Shown: positions 1 to 8,646, counted from the stretch's first letter. The stretch is 64,000 nt of DNA from JAJCYL01 sp965206015 (GCA_965206015.1 CBDBIW010000013.1:19835-83834); one strand, 5' to 3'. The notes: generated by a model from the sequence alone, not told the origin. Program-made: numbers and translations.

Positions 1-966
1 AAGGATGTCAGCTACATCGGTGAATGTATTATCTCCATTATTTTCCATCAATATATTTCTGCCTAAATTGGTTATGTAGTAGTCCAAATCTCCATCATTA
101 TCATAATCTCCTGAGGCAATACCCATACCGTAAATACCAACATCCATACCTGCAGATACAGACACATCTGTAAAAGAATCGTCGGGATAGTTATTTTCCA
201 GGAGTCTATTAGACTGGACCCAGGCTCCAAAATCATTGGCAATCAACAAATCTTGATCACCATCCTGGTCATAATCAGTAGGCAATACTGCTAATCCACA
301 TCCAATGTCTGACACGCCAAATGTCTCAGACATTTCAGTAAAGCTATCATCTCCATTATTGACGAAAAGATGATTAGGGAAACAGACATGATCAAATCCA
401 CTAATCTCTCCTGATTCATTATAAATGAATTGTCTCTTGTCTATGTAGTTGATGACATAAATATCCAAATACCCATCCAGGTTCACATCAAAAAAGGCAG
501 ATCCAGTACTTGATGACGTGACTGAGCCAATTCCTGAGGCTTCTGTGGTATTTATAAAACCACCTGAACAATCGTTTAGAAAAAGAAGACTACTCTTCAA
601 CTTGCTAAATGAAGTGACAAATAAGTCGATACAACCATCATTATTAACGTCACCAGCAGTCACTGCTGTTGTATTATAACCACCGGTTACTTGAGCTATA
701 AACGCTTCTGAAGAAACGTTTTCGTAACTATTTTGTCCCGTATTACGAAATAAATAATCCGGATCATCTCCCCCGACAAGGTAGAGATCCAATAACCCAT
801 CATTGTCATAATCTACAAAAGCCGCTCCGCCACCCATTAATGATTGGGAAACTGTTGACTTATCCAGTCCCAGGCTTAAGGTTTTGTCATTGAACTGGGC
901 TTGGGCACAATGGCAAATAATTATCATTCCAAAGTAGAAGGCCAGCCCTTTTTGTATTTGTATCAT
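1..966 (-). CDS. FG-GAP/VCBS repeat secreted protein, C-terminus off the window
   Basis: Reading down from the ATG at 966, the minus strand is open for 322 codons to the window edge with no stop, so the gene is 3'-truncated by the window. Residues 1-24 are a signal peptide ending AQAQ. The rest holds at least five calcium-binding DxDxDG-type blades: DYDNDGLLDLY, DVNNDGCIDLF, DVNLDGYLDIY, DYDQDGDQDLL and DYDNDGDLDYY, spaced as in FG-GAP/VCBS beta-propellers. This arrangement is typical of the CRTAC1/ASPIC-UnbV family of exported proteins of marine Bacteroidota, but the UnbV domain itself would lie outside the window. Role inferred: extracellular or outer-membrane-associated propeller. The start codon lies inside a 20-bp tandem duplication, so the start is less certain than the frame. 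Confidence 0.85.
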   Translation of the reverse strand, partial: MIQIQKGLAFYFGMIIICHCAQAQFNDKTLSLGLDKSTVSQSLMGGGAAFVDYDNDGLLDLYLVGGDDPDYLFRNTGQNSYENVSSEAFIAQVTGGYNTTAVTAGDVNNDGCIDLFVTSFSKLKSSLLFLNDCSGGFINTTEASGIGSVTSSSTGSAFFDVNLDGYLDIYVINYIDKRQFIYNESGEISGFDHVCFPNHLFVNNGDDSFTEMSETFGVSDIGCGLAVLPTDYDQDGDQDLLIANDFGAWVQSNRLLENNYPDDSFTDVSVSAGMDVGIYGMGIASGDYDNDGDLDYYITNLGRNILMENNGDNTFTDVADIL

Positions 967-987
967 ACTTTTTGTATTTGTATCATA
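948..987. repeat. 20-bp tandem duplication over a start codon
   Basis: Two exact copies of a 20-bp unit (948-967 and 968-987) sit on the start of the FG-GAP gene. On the minus strand each copy carries ATGATACAAATACAAAAAG. Because 20 is not a multiple of 3, the upstream ATG reads only seven codons and stops in a TGA that overlaps the downstream ATG (ATGA). This looks like a slippage duplication that left a short upstream reading frame. Confidence 0.85.
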
Positions 988-1093
988 ATTTCTTATGCGG
1001 TATGTAATGGGTACACACAAGTATCGCATTACACCTACAAACTCCGGGTGGATAAATGACCGATACATTTCTTGTACCGTACTTTTTGCCCTG

Positions 1094-1113
1094 GTTGGTG
1101 TTCTCTCACCAAC
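1094..1113 (+). other. Short perfect hairpin upstream of the BspA-like gene
   Basis: GTTGGTG, a 6-nt loop TTCTCT, and CACCAAC form a perfect 7-bp stem. It lies 130-150 bases before the adhesin gene, upstream of the predicted promoter, and therefore outside its likely transcript. No T-run follows, so it is not an obvious terminator. It may be a REP-like element or a protein site; function unknown. Confidence 0.4.
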
Positions 1114-1168
1114 AAGCTCTGAAAGATTTATCGTAATCGAACGAAAAACCCCTGTGTCTTCAGACCAG

Positions 1169-1200
1169 TTGCTGAAAGCGGGAATTTTTTCTTAAATTTG
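1169..1200 (+). promoter_or_regulatory. Bacteroidota-type promoter for the BspA-like gene
   Basis: TTG at 1169-1171 and TAAATTTG at 1193-1200 match the Bacteroidota -33 (TTG/TTTG) and -7 (TAnnTTTG) elements with a 21-nt gap. It would give a leader of about 30-35 nt before the ATG at 1241. The match is by eye only. Confidence 0.5.
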
Positions 1201-1206
1201 ACTAAA

Positions 1207-1240
1207 TTTTAAATCATGTCCAGTTTTAAATCATATCGAG
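1207..1240. repeat. 17-bp imperfect tandem duplication before a start codon
   Basis: ttttaaatcatgtccag (1207-1223) is followed directly by ttttaaatcatatcgag (1224-1240), with two mismatches. The array ends at the base before the adhesin ATG, so it forms most of the untranslated leader. Confidence 0.7.
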
Positions 1241-4200
1241 ATGAAATTACCCCCCCCCCTAAAAAATAATGCTAAAACCAAGAGCTTAATCACTCTATTT
1301 AGCTTTCTTTTTATCACAACACTTGTTTCGGCACAAGATGATATGTCAGACCACTTTGTACTAAAAATAAACACCACCGCCGGCACCAACGCTCAAGACA
1401 CAGACTTTACTTTTCACACCCGGGATACCGATTATATGGTCAATTGGGGAGAAGGCAGCGGTTTTGAGCCAATAACAACAGGAACTGCCAGCCATACCTT
1501 TAGCACGGCAGGAGAGCATACCATAAGGTTTAAAAACCTGAACGATATTTATATAAATAGCAGTAGTGGTAGACAAAAATACACCGCTATTGAACAATGG
1601 GGCATTGCTGTATGGAATGCCGATATGTCGGGTGCTTTTCGTGGAGCAGGTAACTTAACTACCAGCAGTACTGCCGGCATCCCTAATATGAGTTTGGTAA
1701 CAAATATGAGTAACATGTTCTCATTTGCTACTTCTTTCAACCAGGATATAGGAAGTTGGGATGTTTCTCAGGTAACAGATATGAGTCTTATGTTTTCATT
1801 TGCTACTTCTTTCAACCAGGATATAGGCAGTTGGGATGTTTCTCAGGTAACAACTATGAATAGTATGTTCAGTGGTGCTACCTCTTTCAACCAGGATATA
1901 GGCAGTTGGGATGTTTCTCAGGTAACAACTATGAATAGTATGTTCAGTGGTGCTACCTCTTTCAACCAGGATATAGGCAGTTGGGATGTTTCTCAGGTAA
2001 CAGATATGAACGGTATGTTCAGTAATGCCGCTTCTTTCAACCAGGATATAGGAGACTGGGATGTTTCTCAGGTAACAGATATGAGTAGTATGTTCAATGG
2101 TGCCGGTTCTTTCAACCGGGATATAGAAAGTTGGGACGTTTCTCAGGTAGCAAACATGGTTGGTATGTTCAATGGTGCCGGTTCTTTCAACCAGGATATA
2201 GGAAGTTGGGATGTTTCTCAGGTAGCAAATATGTTTCGTATGTTTAGAAATGCCACTTCTTTCAACCAGGATATAGGAGACTGGGATGTTTCTAAAGTAA
2301 CAAATATGGGTCTTATGTTCTTTGGTGCCAAAGCTTTCAACCAGGATATAGGACGTTGGGATGTTTCTAAGGTAACAAATATGGATTTTATGCTTTCTGG
2401 TGTTTCACTTTCACCAGGCAACTACGATTCACTTTTAATTGGCTGGAATAAACGAACCCTTCAAACAAATGTGATTTTTAATGCAGGAAATTCTAAATAT
2501 ACAACAGCAGCACAAGCTGCCAGAAACAATATAGATGCTGCAAGTGGCCATAACTGGACTATTGATGACGGCGGGGTAATTGACGTGAGCGATCAACCTA
2601 CACGTATTTTTCTTTCTTCCACAAATATTTTAGAAAACGAGCCAGTAAACACCACAGTCGGCACCCTATCCACCGATGGAGGAGCGGCCTCTTATACCTA
2701 TACATTCACAACAGGAGACGGAGATACAGATAATACAAGTTTTAATATTTCAGGAGAAGAGCTACAACTTACAGCCCCTGCCGATTACGAAACAAAAAGC
2801 AGCTATACAATACGTATAGCAGTAGATGGTACGAGTGTTGCAAAACAATTTACCATCTCTGTTGGTGATATACAAGAAGCACCCGCAGTAAGCACAACAA
2901 CAGCAAGCAATATAACTGCTACAACGGCCACTCTAAACGGCGACCTGACTTCCATCGGACTGGCAGCAATTACAGAAGGCGGTTTTGTATATGCTGTTTC
3001 AAATGAAGATTTACTAATTGATGCTGCCGGTGTTACCAAAGAAGTTGTAAACGGTATAGCAACAGGTGATTTTGAAAAAGAAATTACAGGTTTAACAGCA
3101 GGCACAACCTATTACTACAGAGCCTACGCAACCAATAGTTTTGGAACAGCTTACGGAAGAGCACAAAGTTTTACAACATTGGCAGTCGCACCCACAGCCA
3201 GCACAACAGCAGCAAGTGCTATTACTTCCACAACGGCCACTTTAAACGGCAATATAACTTCAGACGGAGGAGCAGCCATTACAGCAAGGGGATTTGTATA
3301 TGCCATATCAAACGCAGGCTTGACAATTGGTGCTACGGGTGTTACTAATGTCATTGTAAGCGGTACAACAGGTGTTTTTACAGAAAACATTACAGGTCTG
3401 ACAGCAGGCACAGCGTATTTTTACAGAGCTTACGCAATCAATAGCGTCGATACAACTTACGGAGGCGAACAAAGTTTTACAACATTGGCCCCCGTAGCAC
3501 CCACAGCAAGCACAGCAGCAGCCAGCGATATTACTTCCACAACAGCCACTTTAAACGGTGATATAACTTCTGACGGAGGAGCCACCATTACAGCAAGGGG
3601 CTTTGTATATGCCATATCAAATGAAGATTTGACAATTGAGAATACAGCAGCAGATGCTGTTGTTGTAAGCGGTACAACAGGAACTTTTAATAGTTCAATA
3701 ACAAGTTTAACAGCAGGCACAGCCTATTTTTACGCAGCTTATGCAATCAATAGCGTCGATACAACTTACGGAGAGGTACAAAGTTTCACTACGGAGGCAG
3801 TGGCAGGGGCAGTCGCACCCACAACCAGCACAACAGCAGCAAGTAATATTACTTCTACAACGGCAACTTTAAACGGTAATATCACTTCTGACGGAGGAGC
3901 AACCATTACAGCAAGGGGCTTTGTATATGCTACTTCAAACACAGATTTAATAATTGAGAATACAGCAGCAGATACTGTTATTGTAAGCGGTACAACAGGA
4001 ACTTTTAATAGTGCAATAACAAGTTTAACAGCAGGCACAAAATATTATTACAGAGCCTACGCAACCAATAGCGTCGATACGAGTTATGGAGGAGAACAAA
4101 GTTTCACTACGGAGGCAGTTTTGTCTATTGAGGATTTTGAGCAACCGGCTGTTGCCATTTCGCCAAACCCGACAAGTGGTATTGTAAACATCACCGTGTC

Positions 4201-4369
4201 AGAAAAGACAGATTACAAATTGCTGGATACCGGAGGTCACCTGCTTCAACAGGGAACTTTCGCCACGGGAGCGCACAGCATTGATATTTCGCCTTTGACC
4301 GAAGGGATTTATCTCTTCATTCTAAACACCGGTAAAGGGAGCTTTACCAGGAGAATTATCAAGAATTAG
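1241..4369 (+). CDS. BspA-like (DUF285) surface adhesin with T9SS sorting domain
   Basis: A 1042-residue exported protein. After a signal peptide (about residues 1-31, ending VSAQ) come roughly ten 25-residue DUF285/BspA-type leucine-rich units built on FNQDIGSWDVSQVT and MxxMF (about residues 150-395). These are followed by a cadherin-like region near 450-545, four fibronectin-type repeats sharing TSTTATLNG and GTAYFYRAYA (about 550-960), and a C-terminal T9SS type A sorting domain starting at SPNPTSG and ending with basic residues. DUF285 repeats are known in Bacteroidota and Mycoplasma adhesins, and the tail predicts export by the PorSS/T9SS and surface attachment. Ten Cs at codons 4-7 could make expression phase-variable. 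Some repeats are identical at DNA level. Ligand unknown; the adhesion role is inferred from the family. Confidence 0.9.
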   Translation: MKLPPPLKNNAKTKSLITLFSFLFITTLVSAQDDMSDHFVLKINTTAGTNAQDTDFTFHTRDTDYMVNWGEGSGFEPITTGTASHTFSTAGEHTIRFKNLNDIYINSSSGRQKYTAIEQWGIAVWNADMSGAFRGAGNLTTSSTAGIPNMSLVTNMSNMFSFATSFNQDIGSWDVSQVTDMSLMFSFATSFNQDIGSWDVSQVTTMNSMFSGATSFNQDIGSWDVSQVTTMNSMFSGATSFNQDIGSWDVSQVTDMNGMFSNAASFNQDIGDWDVSQVTDMSSMFNGAGSFNRDIESWDVSQVANMVGMFNGAGSFNQDIGSWDVSQVANMFRMFRNATSFNQDIGDWDVSKVTNMGLMFFGAKAFNQDIGRWDVSKVTNMDFMLSGVSLSPGNYDSLLIGWNKRTLQTNVIFNAGNSKYTTAAQAARNNIDAASGHNWTIDDGGVIDVSDQPTRIFLSSTNILENEPVNTTVGTLSTDGGAASYTYTFTTGDGDTDNTSFNISGEELQLTAPADYETKSSYTIRIAVDGTSVAKQFTISVGDIQEAPAVSTTTASNITATTATLNGDLTSIGLAAITEGGFVYAVSNEDLLIDAAGVTKEVVNGIATGDFEKEITGLTAGTTYYYRAYATNSFGTAYGRAQSFTTLAVAPTASTTAASAITSTTATLNGNITSDGGAAITARGFVYAISNAGLTIGATGVTNVIVSGTTGVFTENITGLTAGTAYFYRAYAINSVDTTYGGEQSFTTLAPVAPTASTAAASDITSTTATLNGDITSDGGATITARGFVYAISNEDLTIENTAADAVVVSGTTGTFNSSITSLTAGTAYFYAAYAINSVDTTYGEVQSFTTEAVAGAVAPTTSTTAASNITSTTATLNGNITSDGGATITARGFVYATSNTDLIIENTAADTVIVSGTTGTFNSAITSLTAGTKYYYRAYATNSVDTSYGGEQSFTTEAVLSIEDFEQPAVAISPNPTSGIVNITVSEKTDYKLLDTGGHLLQQGTFATGAHSIDISPLTEGIYLFILNTGKGSFTRRIIKN
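1250..1259 (+). repeat. Poly-C tract (10 C) at codons 4-7
   Basis: Ten consecutive Cs start nine bases after the ATG and encode Pro-Pro-Pro plus the first base of Leu. They are followed by another slippery run of As. Loss or gain of one C would put the remaining 1035 codons out of frame. Homopolymers of this type are classic contingency (phase-variation) sites. The length of 10 keeps the gene in the ON frame in this sequence. Confidence 0.85.
1699..2398 (+). repeat. Tandem 75-bp coding repeats (DUF285 units)
   Basis: Nine to ten consecutive 75-bp units encode 25-residue leucine-rich repeats. Units 1849-1923 and 1924-1998 are identical over all 75 bases, while the outer units differ at a modest number of positions. 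This points to recent duplication or gene conversion within the array. Repeat number is likely to vary between strains. Confidence 0.85.
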
Positions 4370-4442
4370 GATTTATGGTCTTGATTAAAGTGAAGGAAAA
4401 AACGTAGTTCCTCCTCAATTATACGCTTAATCCAATCAAACA

Positions 4443-4481
4443 ATTATGAGTCAGTCTGTTGTTAACAGATTGACTCATAAT
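4443..4481 (+). terminator. Strong hairpin downstream of the adhesin gene
   Basis: An 18-nt arm starting ATTATGAGTCA (4443-4460), a 3-nt loop and a matching arm (4464-4481) pair with a single G-U wobble. It lies about 75 bases after the adhesin stop. There is no T-run, so it may be a bidirectional or Rho-assisted terminator or an RNA 3'-stabilising stem. The rest of 4370-4769 holds no gene that could be recognised. Confidence 0.5.
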
Positions 4482-4769
4482 CACATATTTAAGCATGTAT
4501 TCCTGATGGTTTTTCATTCTGGCAGAAGGGTATAATCTCCTTCCAGGGGTTTAGGCAACAGTGTGTTATACCAGACCTATGAGTTCCACTGTTTTTAAAC
4601 AGTTAGCATAGTGATTAAAATAAATAGTTGGTTGCACCAGATGCTACCGGGCAGGGTAATTACCTGGATTACCGGACGGCACATGAATTTCGCACAATTG
4701 TTGAAGAAGTTTCACTGATTAATCAAATTTGAAAGCGAAGTTAGACAGCTTTGTTCAGGCCTAAATGAA

Positions 4770-5210
4770 GTGATAGAAAAGATTGCCCTTTACTTTTCAA
4801 TTTTTATTACCAGTGCGGTAAAATTCATCGCTGGTCCAGCCATTGGTGCAGCTTCAGACTTGAGCATTATAGAAACTGCTTTATTAACAGCATTGGGCAT
4901 GATGCTAACAGTTACTTTGTTTACGCTCTTTGGACCTCAAATGCGATCATTAATTGCTCGTTTCAGTAAGAAGAAAAAGAAGACTTTCAGCAAAAGAAGC
5001 AGGCGGTTCGTCATGATTTGGATTAAATATGGTATTGCGGGAACAGCATTTTTGACACCATTGATATTGACCCCAATTGGCGGTGCAATTTTGGCGAATA
5101 CATTCAAGTACCCGAAATCAAAGATATTTTCATATATGGCAATAAGTGCTTTTTTCTGGGGAATCGTGTTGGCTGCTATAGCTAAAAACGCAAGGGATGT
5201 TGTTTTCTAA
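4770..5210 (+). CDS. Small multipass membrane protein
   Basis: A 146-residue protein with a GTG start. The first ATG nearby (4765) stops after two codons, so it cannot be used. Hydrophobic segments fall near residues 5-22, 34-54, 85-108 and 123-140, with a very basic loop (KKKKKTFSKRSRR) at about 68-80 that should face the cytoplasm. The glycine/proline pattern ETALLTALG ... KYGIAGTAFLTPLILTPIGG resembles the small multidrug export / DedA-like group (PF06695). That assignment is weak, and no substrate can be named. It stands alone between a hairpin and a pseudogene. Confidence 0.65.
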   Translation: MIEKIALYFSIFITSAVKFIAGPAIGAASDLSIIETALLTALGMMLTVTLFTLFGPQMRSLIARFSKKKKKTFSKRSRRFVMIWIKYGIAGTAFLTPLILTPIGGAILANTFKYPKSKIFSYMAISAFFWGIVLAAIAKNARDVVF

Positions 5211-5229
5211 TCTCCAAAAACAGGATTTG

Positions 5230-5860
5230 ATCCATATTTATCTCAATGCCGACTATGATTGGAGGTTTCATATCTGTTTATACAACAACGGAATGTGGCC
5301 AGTTGGAACATGAGGATATTACTTACTATCAAATTGGCAAGTTCTTTATGCTGGGCACCAAACATTACAGAACGTACCTTTAATAGATGCATGGGGCTGG
5401 CTGTCAAAGACAATACCCTTTGGATGAGTTCACTCTTCCAGGTTTGGAGATTTGAGAATTCACTACAGGGCGGTCAGACTTTTAATGGATATGGCAAAAG
5501 TGTTTAATTCCGCAAATGACTTATACCACCGGAGATTTAGACATGCATGACCTAATCGCAGGTGAAGATGATAAACCAATATTCGTCAATACTCTTTTTA
5601 GCTGTACCGCAACTCTTAGCGAAACACATGGCTTCAAACCACTCTGGAAGCCCGGGTTTATTAGCAAGTTGGCCCGGAAGATCACTACCACTTAAATGGG
5701 ATGGCTTCGGTTGATAAAAAACTCAAATACGTAAGTGCTGTAAGTAAAAGTGACGTTGCTGATGATTGGAGAGATAAGAGATCCGATGGAGGAATTGTGA
5801 TCTCATTCCTGATGTTTACGCCACCGTGCTCTCCCCGGAAAAGTAACGGCTGGTAGAACA
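5230..5860 (+). pseudogene. Decayed TIGR03032/DUF4915 family gene
   Basis: Pieces of one protein family are spread over all three frames: CMGLAVKDNTLWMSSLFQVW then RFEN in one frame (near 5390-5460), a block beginning TTGDLDMHDLIAGEDDKPIF in another (near 5525-5660), then KLKYVSAVSKSDVADDW and RDKRSDGGIV (near 5715-5800). These match the order of conserved blocks in TIGR03032 proteins, a beta-propeller-like family of unknown function. At least three frameshifts and several stops break it. The open frame at 5259-5507 is only one piece. A further open stretch at about 5848-5953, ending LLEGLSN, is not recognised. Confidence 0.7.
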
Positions 5861-6049
5861 TTGAAAGAGTTAGCAGGGAATACCCGAGCTACACAGGATG
5901 GCAGCGATCTAAAAAATGGGATCACCAATCTTTTAGAAGGATTGTCAAATTAAAAAAATAATTGGAAGGGGAGGTTTATTCTTACTTTTCAGCCAGCACC
6001 TGGTCAGGGTAAAAGCCCTGCCAGACTATTTTTCTCCAATCTCGGGTTC

Positions 6050-8176
6050 TTATGATTTGACCTCTTTTTCAACGACCTTTTTCTTTGCTTTGGTTGTTTT
6101 CGGTTTCATTTTGGCTACACCATTTTCCTTGGCCGTAACTTTTACTGAATCTGCAACTGCAACTTTGGTAGCCCCTTTTTTCGAGTTGTCCTTAGCCTTC
6201 TTAGGTTTGGTTTCTGGCTCAACGCCATTAGTAAAGGCTTGATATGGGGTCTCTCTTTTAAATGGTCTTTTCCCAATTAAGTGCTCCAAATCTGATTGGA
6301 ATATAATTTCCTTTTCCAACAGTTCCTGAGCTACTATTTCTAATTCTTTCTTCTTTTTGGTAAGCAGCTTCTTTGTTCGGTCATAAGATTTCTCGACAAT
6401 GGCTTTGACTTCACTGTCAATAATTTGCGCAGTGGTTTCAGAATAAGGCTTGGTGAAATTGTAGTCCGATTGTTTTGAATCGTAATAAGAGATATTGCCA
6501 ATCTTATCATTCATACCATACAAAGTAACCATACTGTAGGCCAGTTTAGTAATCCGTTCAAGATCACTCAAAGCACCAGTCGAAATTTTACCAAAAGTCA
6601 ATTGTTCGGCAGCTCTTCCGCCTAGAGTCATACACATCTCATCCAGTAATTGCTCTGATTGATAAAGAAATTGTTCTTTAGGCAGATATTGGGCGTAACC
6701 TAATGCAGCGACGCCGCGAGGAACAATACTCACTTTAACTAAAGGATCGGCATGCTCGAGATACCATCCGGCCACTGCATGACCAGCCTCGTGATAGGCT
6801 ACAATTCTTTTCTCTTCAGGGCTTATAATCTTGCTCTTTTTTTCTAGTCCGCCAATTACCCTATCAATGGCATCCTGAAAATCCTGCATATCAACCGCAT
6901 CTTTTTCGTTTCTGGCTGCAATTAATGCAGCCTCATTACAGACATTAGCAATTTCTGCACCAGCAAATCCCGGAGTCTGGGCTGCCAATTTCCTTGCATC
7001 CACATCTTTGGCCATTTTCAATGGTTTCAAGTGCACCTTGAATATAGCTTCCCTACCTACAATGTCTGGTTTGTCAATACTGATTTGCCGGTCAAACCTT
7101 CCTGGCCTGAGTAGTGCCGAATCCAATACATCAGGTCTGTTAGTTGCTGCTAAAATGATAACTCCGGAATCAGTACCGAAGCCGTCCATTTCAACTAACA
7201 ACGAGTTTAAAGTATTTTCACGCTCATCGTTTGACCCAGGCATTTGTCCCCTGCCTCTTGACCGTCCAATGGCGTCTATCTCATCAATAAAAACAATGCA
7301 AGGAGCTTTTTCCTTAGCTTGCTTGAATAGGTCTCTTACACGGGCTGCACCAACTCCTACAAACATTTCCACGAAGTCAGATCCGGAAAGCGTAAAGAAG
7401 GGTACCGCGGCTTCCCCGGCAACTGCTTTTGCCAATAAGGTTTTACCTGTTCCGGGAGGTCCCACCAGTAAAGCTCCCTTGGGAATCTTACCACCCAACG
7501 TGGTAAACTTACTTGGTGTCTTTAAGAAGTCGACGATCTCTTTAATCTCTTCTTTAGCTTCTTCGAGGCCTGCGGCATCAGCGAAGGTGATCTTCACTTT
7601 GTTCTCTGCATCGAATAACGCTGCTTTAGATTTCCCAATGTTGAAAATCTGACCCCCGGGTCCTCCCTGACCAGTCATTTTTCGCATCAAAAACCAAAAA
7701 CCAAATAATATGAGAAACAAAAAGCCCCAATTAAATAGTATGCTTGTGAAATCTGACCGGTCATCAGGAGTATAATCTATACGGTCATTTTCGGATAGCT
7801 TGGCTGCTGTTTCTCTGAACTTCTTGTCAAAAACTTCCAGTGAGGCGATCTTCAGCTTGTAATGTGGTCCTTGAGAAAAGGAGAAAAGGCTCCTGTTTTC
7901 AAGTTCTACCTTGTAGTTAGGCTTGCTGATGACTTCAGGTCTAAGCGTTATCTCCACAAAATTCTGATTCCTGATGAGTACAATCTCCTTTACATCACCA
8001 TCAATCATCATTTGCTCAAAGCGCTTATAACTAATATCGACGGTAGCAGTACTCTTATTAAAGTATGTTACTCCAAAGATCAGCACTAGTAATGCAGCTA
8101 TCACCCAAACCTGATAATTAGGTTTCTGGGGAACATTTGAAAGTAAATTCTTCTTTTTTAAAGGTTTATCCGGCAT
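6050..8176 (-). CDS. ftsH: ATP-dependent zinc metalloprotease FtsH
   Basis: A 708-residue membrane-anchored AAA+ protease that degrades unassembled or misfolded membrane proteins and some cytosolic regulators. Two N-terminal membrane segments (about 23-39 and 147-164) flank a periplasmic domain. The AAA module shows Walker A GPPGTGKT (239-246), Walker B VFIDEID (295-301) and the second region of homology around ATNRPDVLDSALLRPGRFDR. The peptidase has the zinc site HEAGH (462-466). The last 50 residues are a Lys/Ala-rich tail beyond the usual end, unlikely to be folded. It lies 61 bases downstream of rsfS on the same strand, so the two are probably co-transcribed. All catalytic motifs are intact. 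Confidence 0.98.
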   Translation of the reverse strand: MPDKPLKKKNLLSNVPQKPNYQVWVIAALLVLIFGVTYFNKSTATVDISYKRFEQMMIDGDVKEIVLIRNQNFVEITLRPEVISKPNYKVELENRSLFSFSQGPHYKLKIASLEVFDKKFRETAAKLSENDRIDYTPDDRSDFTSILFNWGFLFLILFGFWFLMRKMTGQGGPGGQIFNIGKSKAALFDAENKVKITFADAAGLEEAKEEIKEIVDFLKTPSKFTTLGGKIPKGALLVGPPGTGKTLLAKAVAGEAAVPFFTLSGSDFVEMFVGVGAARVRDLFKQAKEKAPCIVFIDEIDAIGRSRGRGQMPGSNDERENTLNSLLVEMDGFGTDSGVIILAATNRPDVLDSALLRPGRFDRQISIDKPDIVGREAIFKVHLKPLKMAKDVDARKLAAQTPGFAGAEIANVCNEAALIAARNEKDAVDMQDFQDAIDRVIGGLEKKSKIISPEEKRIVAYHEAGHAVAGWYLEHADPLVKVSIVPRGVAALGYAQYLPKEQFLYQSEQLLDEMCMTLGGRAAEQLTFGKISTGALSDLERITKLAYSMVTLYGMNDKIGNISYYDSKQSDYNFTKPYSETTAQIIDSEVKAIVEKSYDRTKKLLTKKKKELEIVAQELLEKEIIFQSDLEHLIGKRPFKRETPYQAFTNGVEPETKPKKAKDNSKKGATKVAVADSVKVTAKENGVAKMKPKTTKAKKKVVEKEVKS

Positions 8177-8237
8177 CCTAAATTCTGATCAATATTAAAA
8201 TATTTCTAACGCTTATCCGTAGATATGGTTTTGCCCT

Positions 8238-8621
8238 TCAACTGTCCAAACTACTATCTACATCAACAATCTTGGCATCACCCCACAATTCTTCAAGTGC
8301 ATAAAAATCTCTTTTCGTTTGGCTGAAAACATGAGCTACTACGTTCACATAATCAACCAGTATCCAATCTTTAAATTGTTTCCCCTCCTTTTGCCAGGGA
8401 TGTTGGCCGCTACTTTTAAAAACTTCTTCCTCCAGAGAATCTGCTATGGCTTCAACCTGAATATCTGATGTACCAGAGCAAATAACGAAGTAATCAGTAA
8501 CGGCGTTTTTTATCTCTCTCAAATCAAGAACTTTCACGCTACGGGCCTTCTTCTCAATCATTCCCTTCACCACTAAATCTTTAATCTCCGAAGATTTTAC
8601 AGCCCCGTTTTTTTTATGCAT
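8238..8621 (-). CDS. rsfS: Ribosomal silencing factor RsfS
   Basis: A 127-residue RsfS/Iojap (DUF143) protein. Family members bind ribosomal protein uL14 and block joining of the 50S and 30S subunits, lowering translation in starvation. The signature region runs through NAVTDYFVICSGTSDIQVEA, then GKQFKDWILVDYVNVVAHVF, which is the conserved core, and length is normal. It is immediately upstream of ftsH in the same direction and divergent from birA across a 40-bp gap. Confidence 0.96.
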   Translation of the reverse strand: MHKKNGAVKSSEIKDLVVKGMIEKKARSVKVLDLREIKNAVTDYFVICSGTSDIQVEAIADSLEEEVFKSSGQHPWQKEGKQFKDWILVDYVNVVAHVFSQTKRDFYALEELWGDAKIVDVDSSLDS

Positions 8622-8634
8622 CCGCTGCTTTTAC

Positions 8635-8646
8635 TTTACATGTAAA
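8635..8646. promoter_or_regulatory. 12-bp palindrome between divergent rsfS and birA
   Basis: TTTACATGTAAA is a perfect palindrome in the middle of the 40-bp gap between the two divergent starts. Its place makes it a possible operator or overlapping promoter element. A 12-bp AT-rich palindrome can arise by chance. Confidence 0.25.

Noticed and set aside
995..1195. Open frame of 66 codons upstream of the adhesin gene
   Set aside because: Its composition is not protein-like, it ends at the promoter, and it overlaps a hairpin. No family is recognised.
1699..2398. Regular 75-bp array as a CRISPR
   Set aside because: Repeats are in one open reading frame, have no unique spacers, and code for DUF285 leucine-rich units.
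2803..4038. Four antisense open frames of 86-100 codons opposite the fibronectin repeats
   Set aside because: They repeat in register with the sense-strand repeats and are products of its codon bias, so they are shadows of the adhesin.
5259..5507. 82-codon open frame as a gene
   Set aside because: It is one frame of a broken TIGR03032 gene, with matching pieces in other frames around it.
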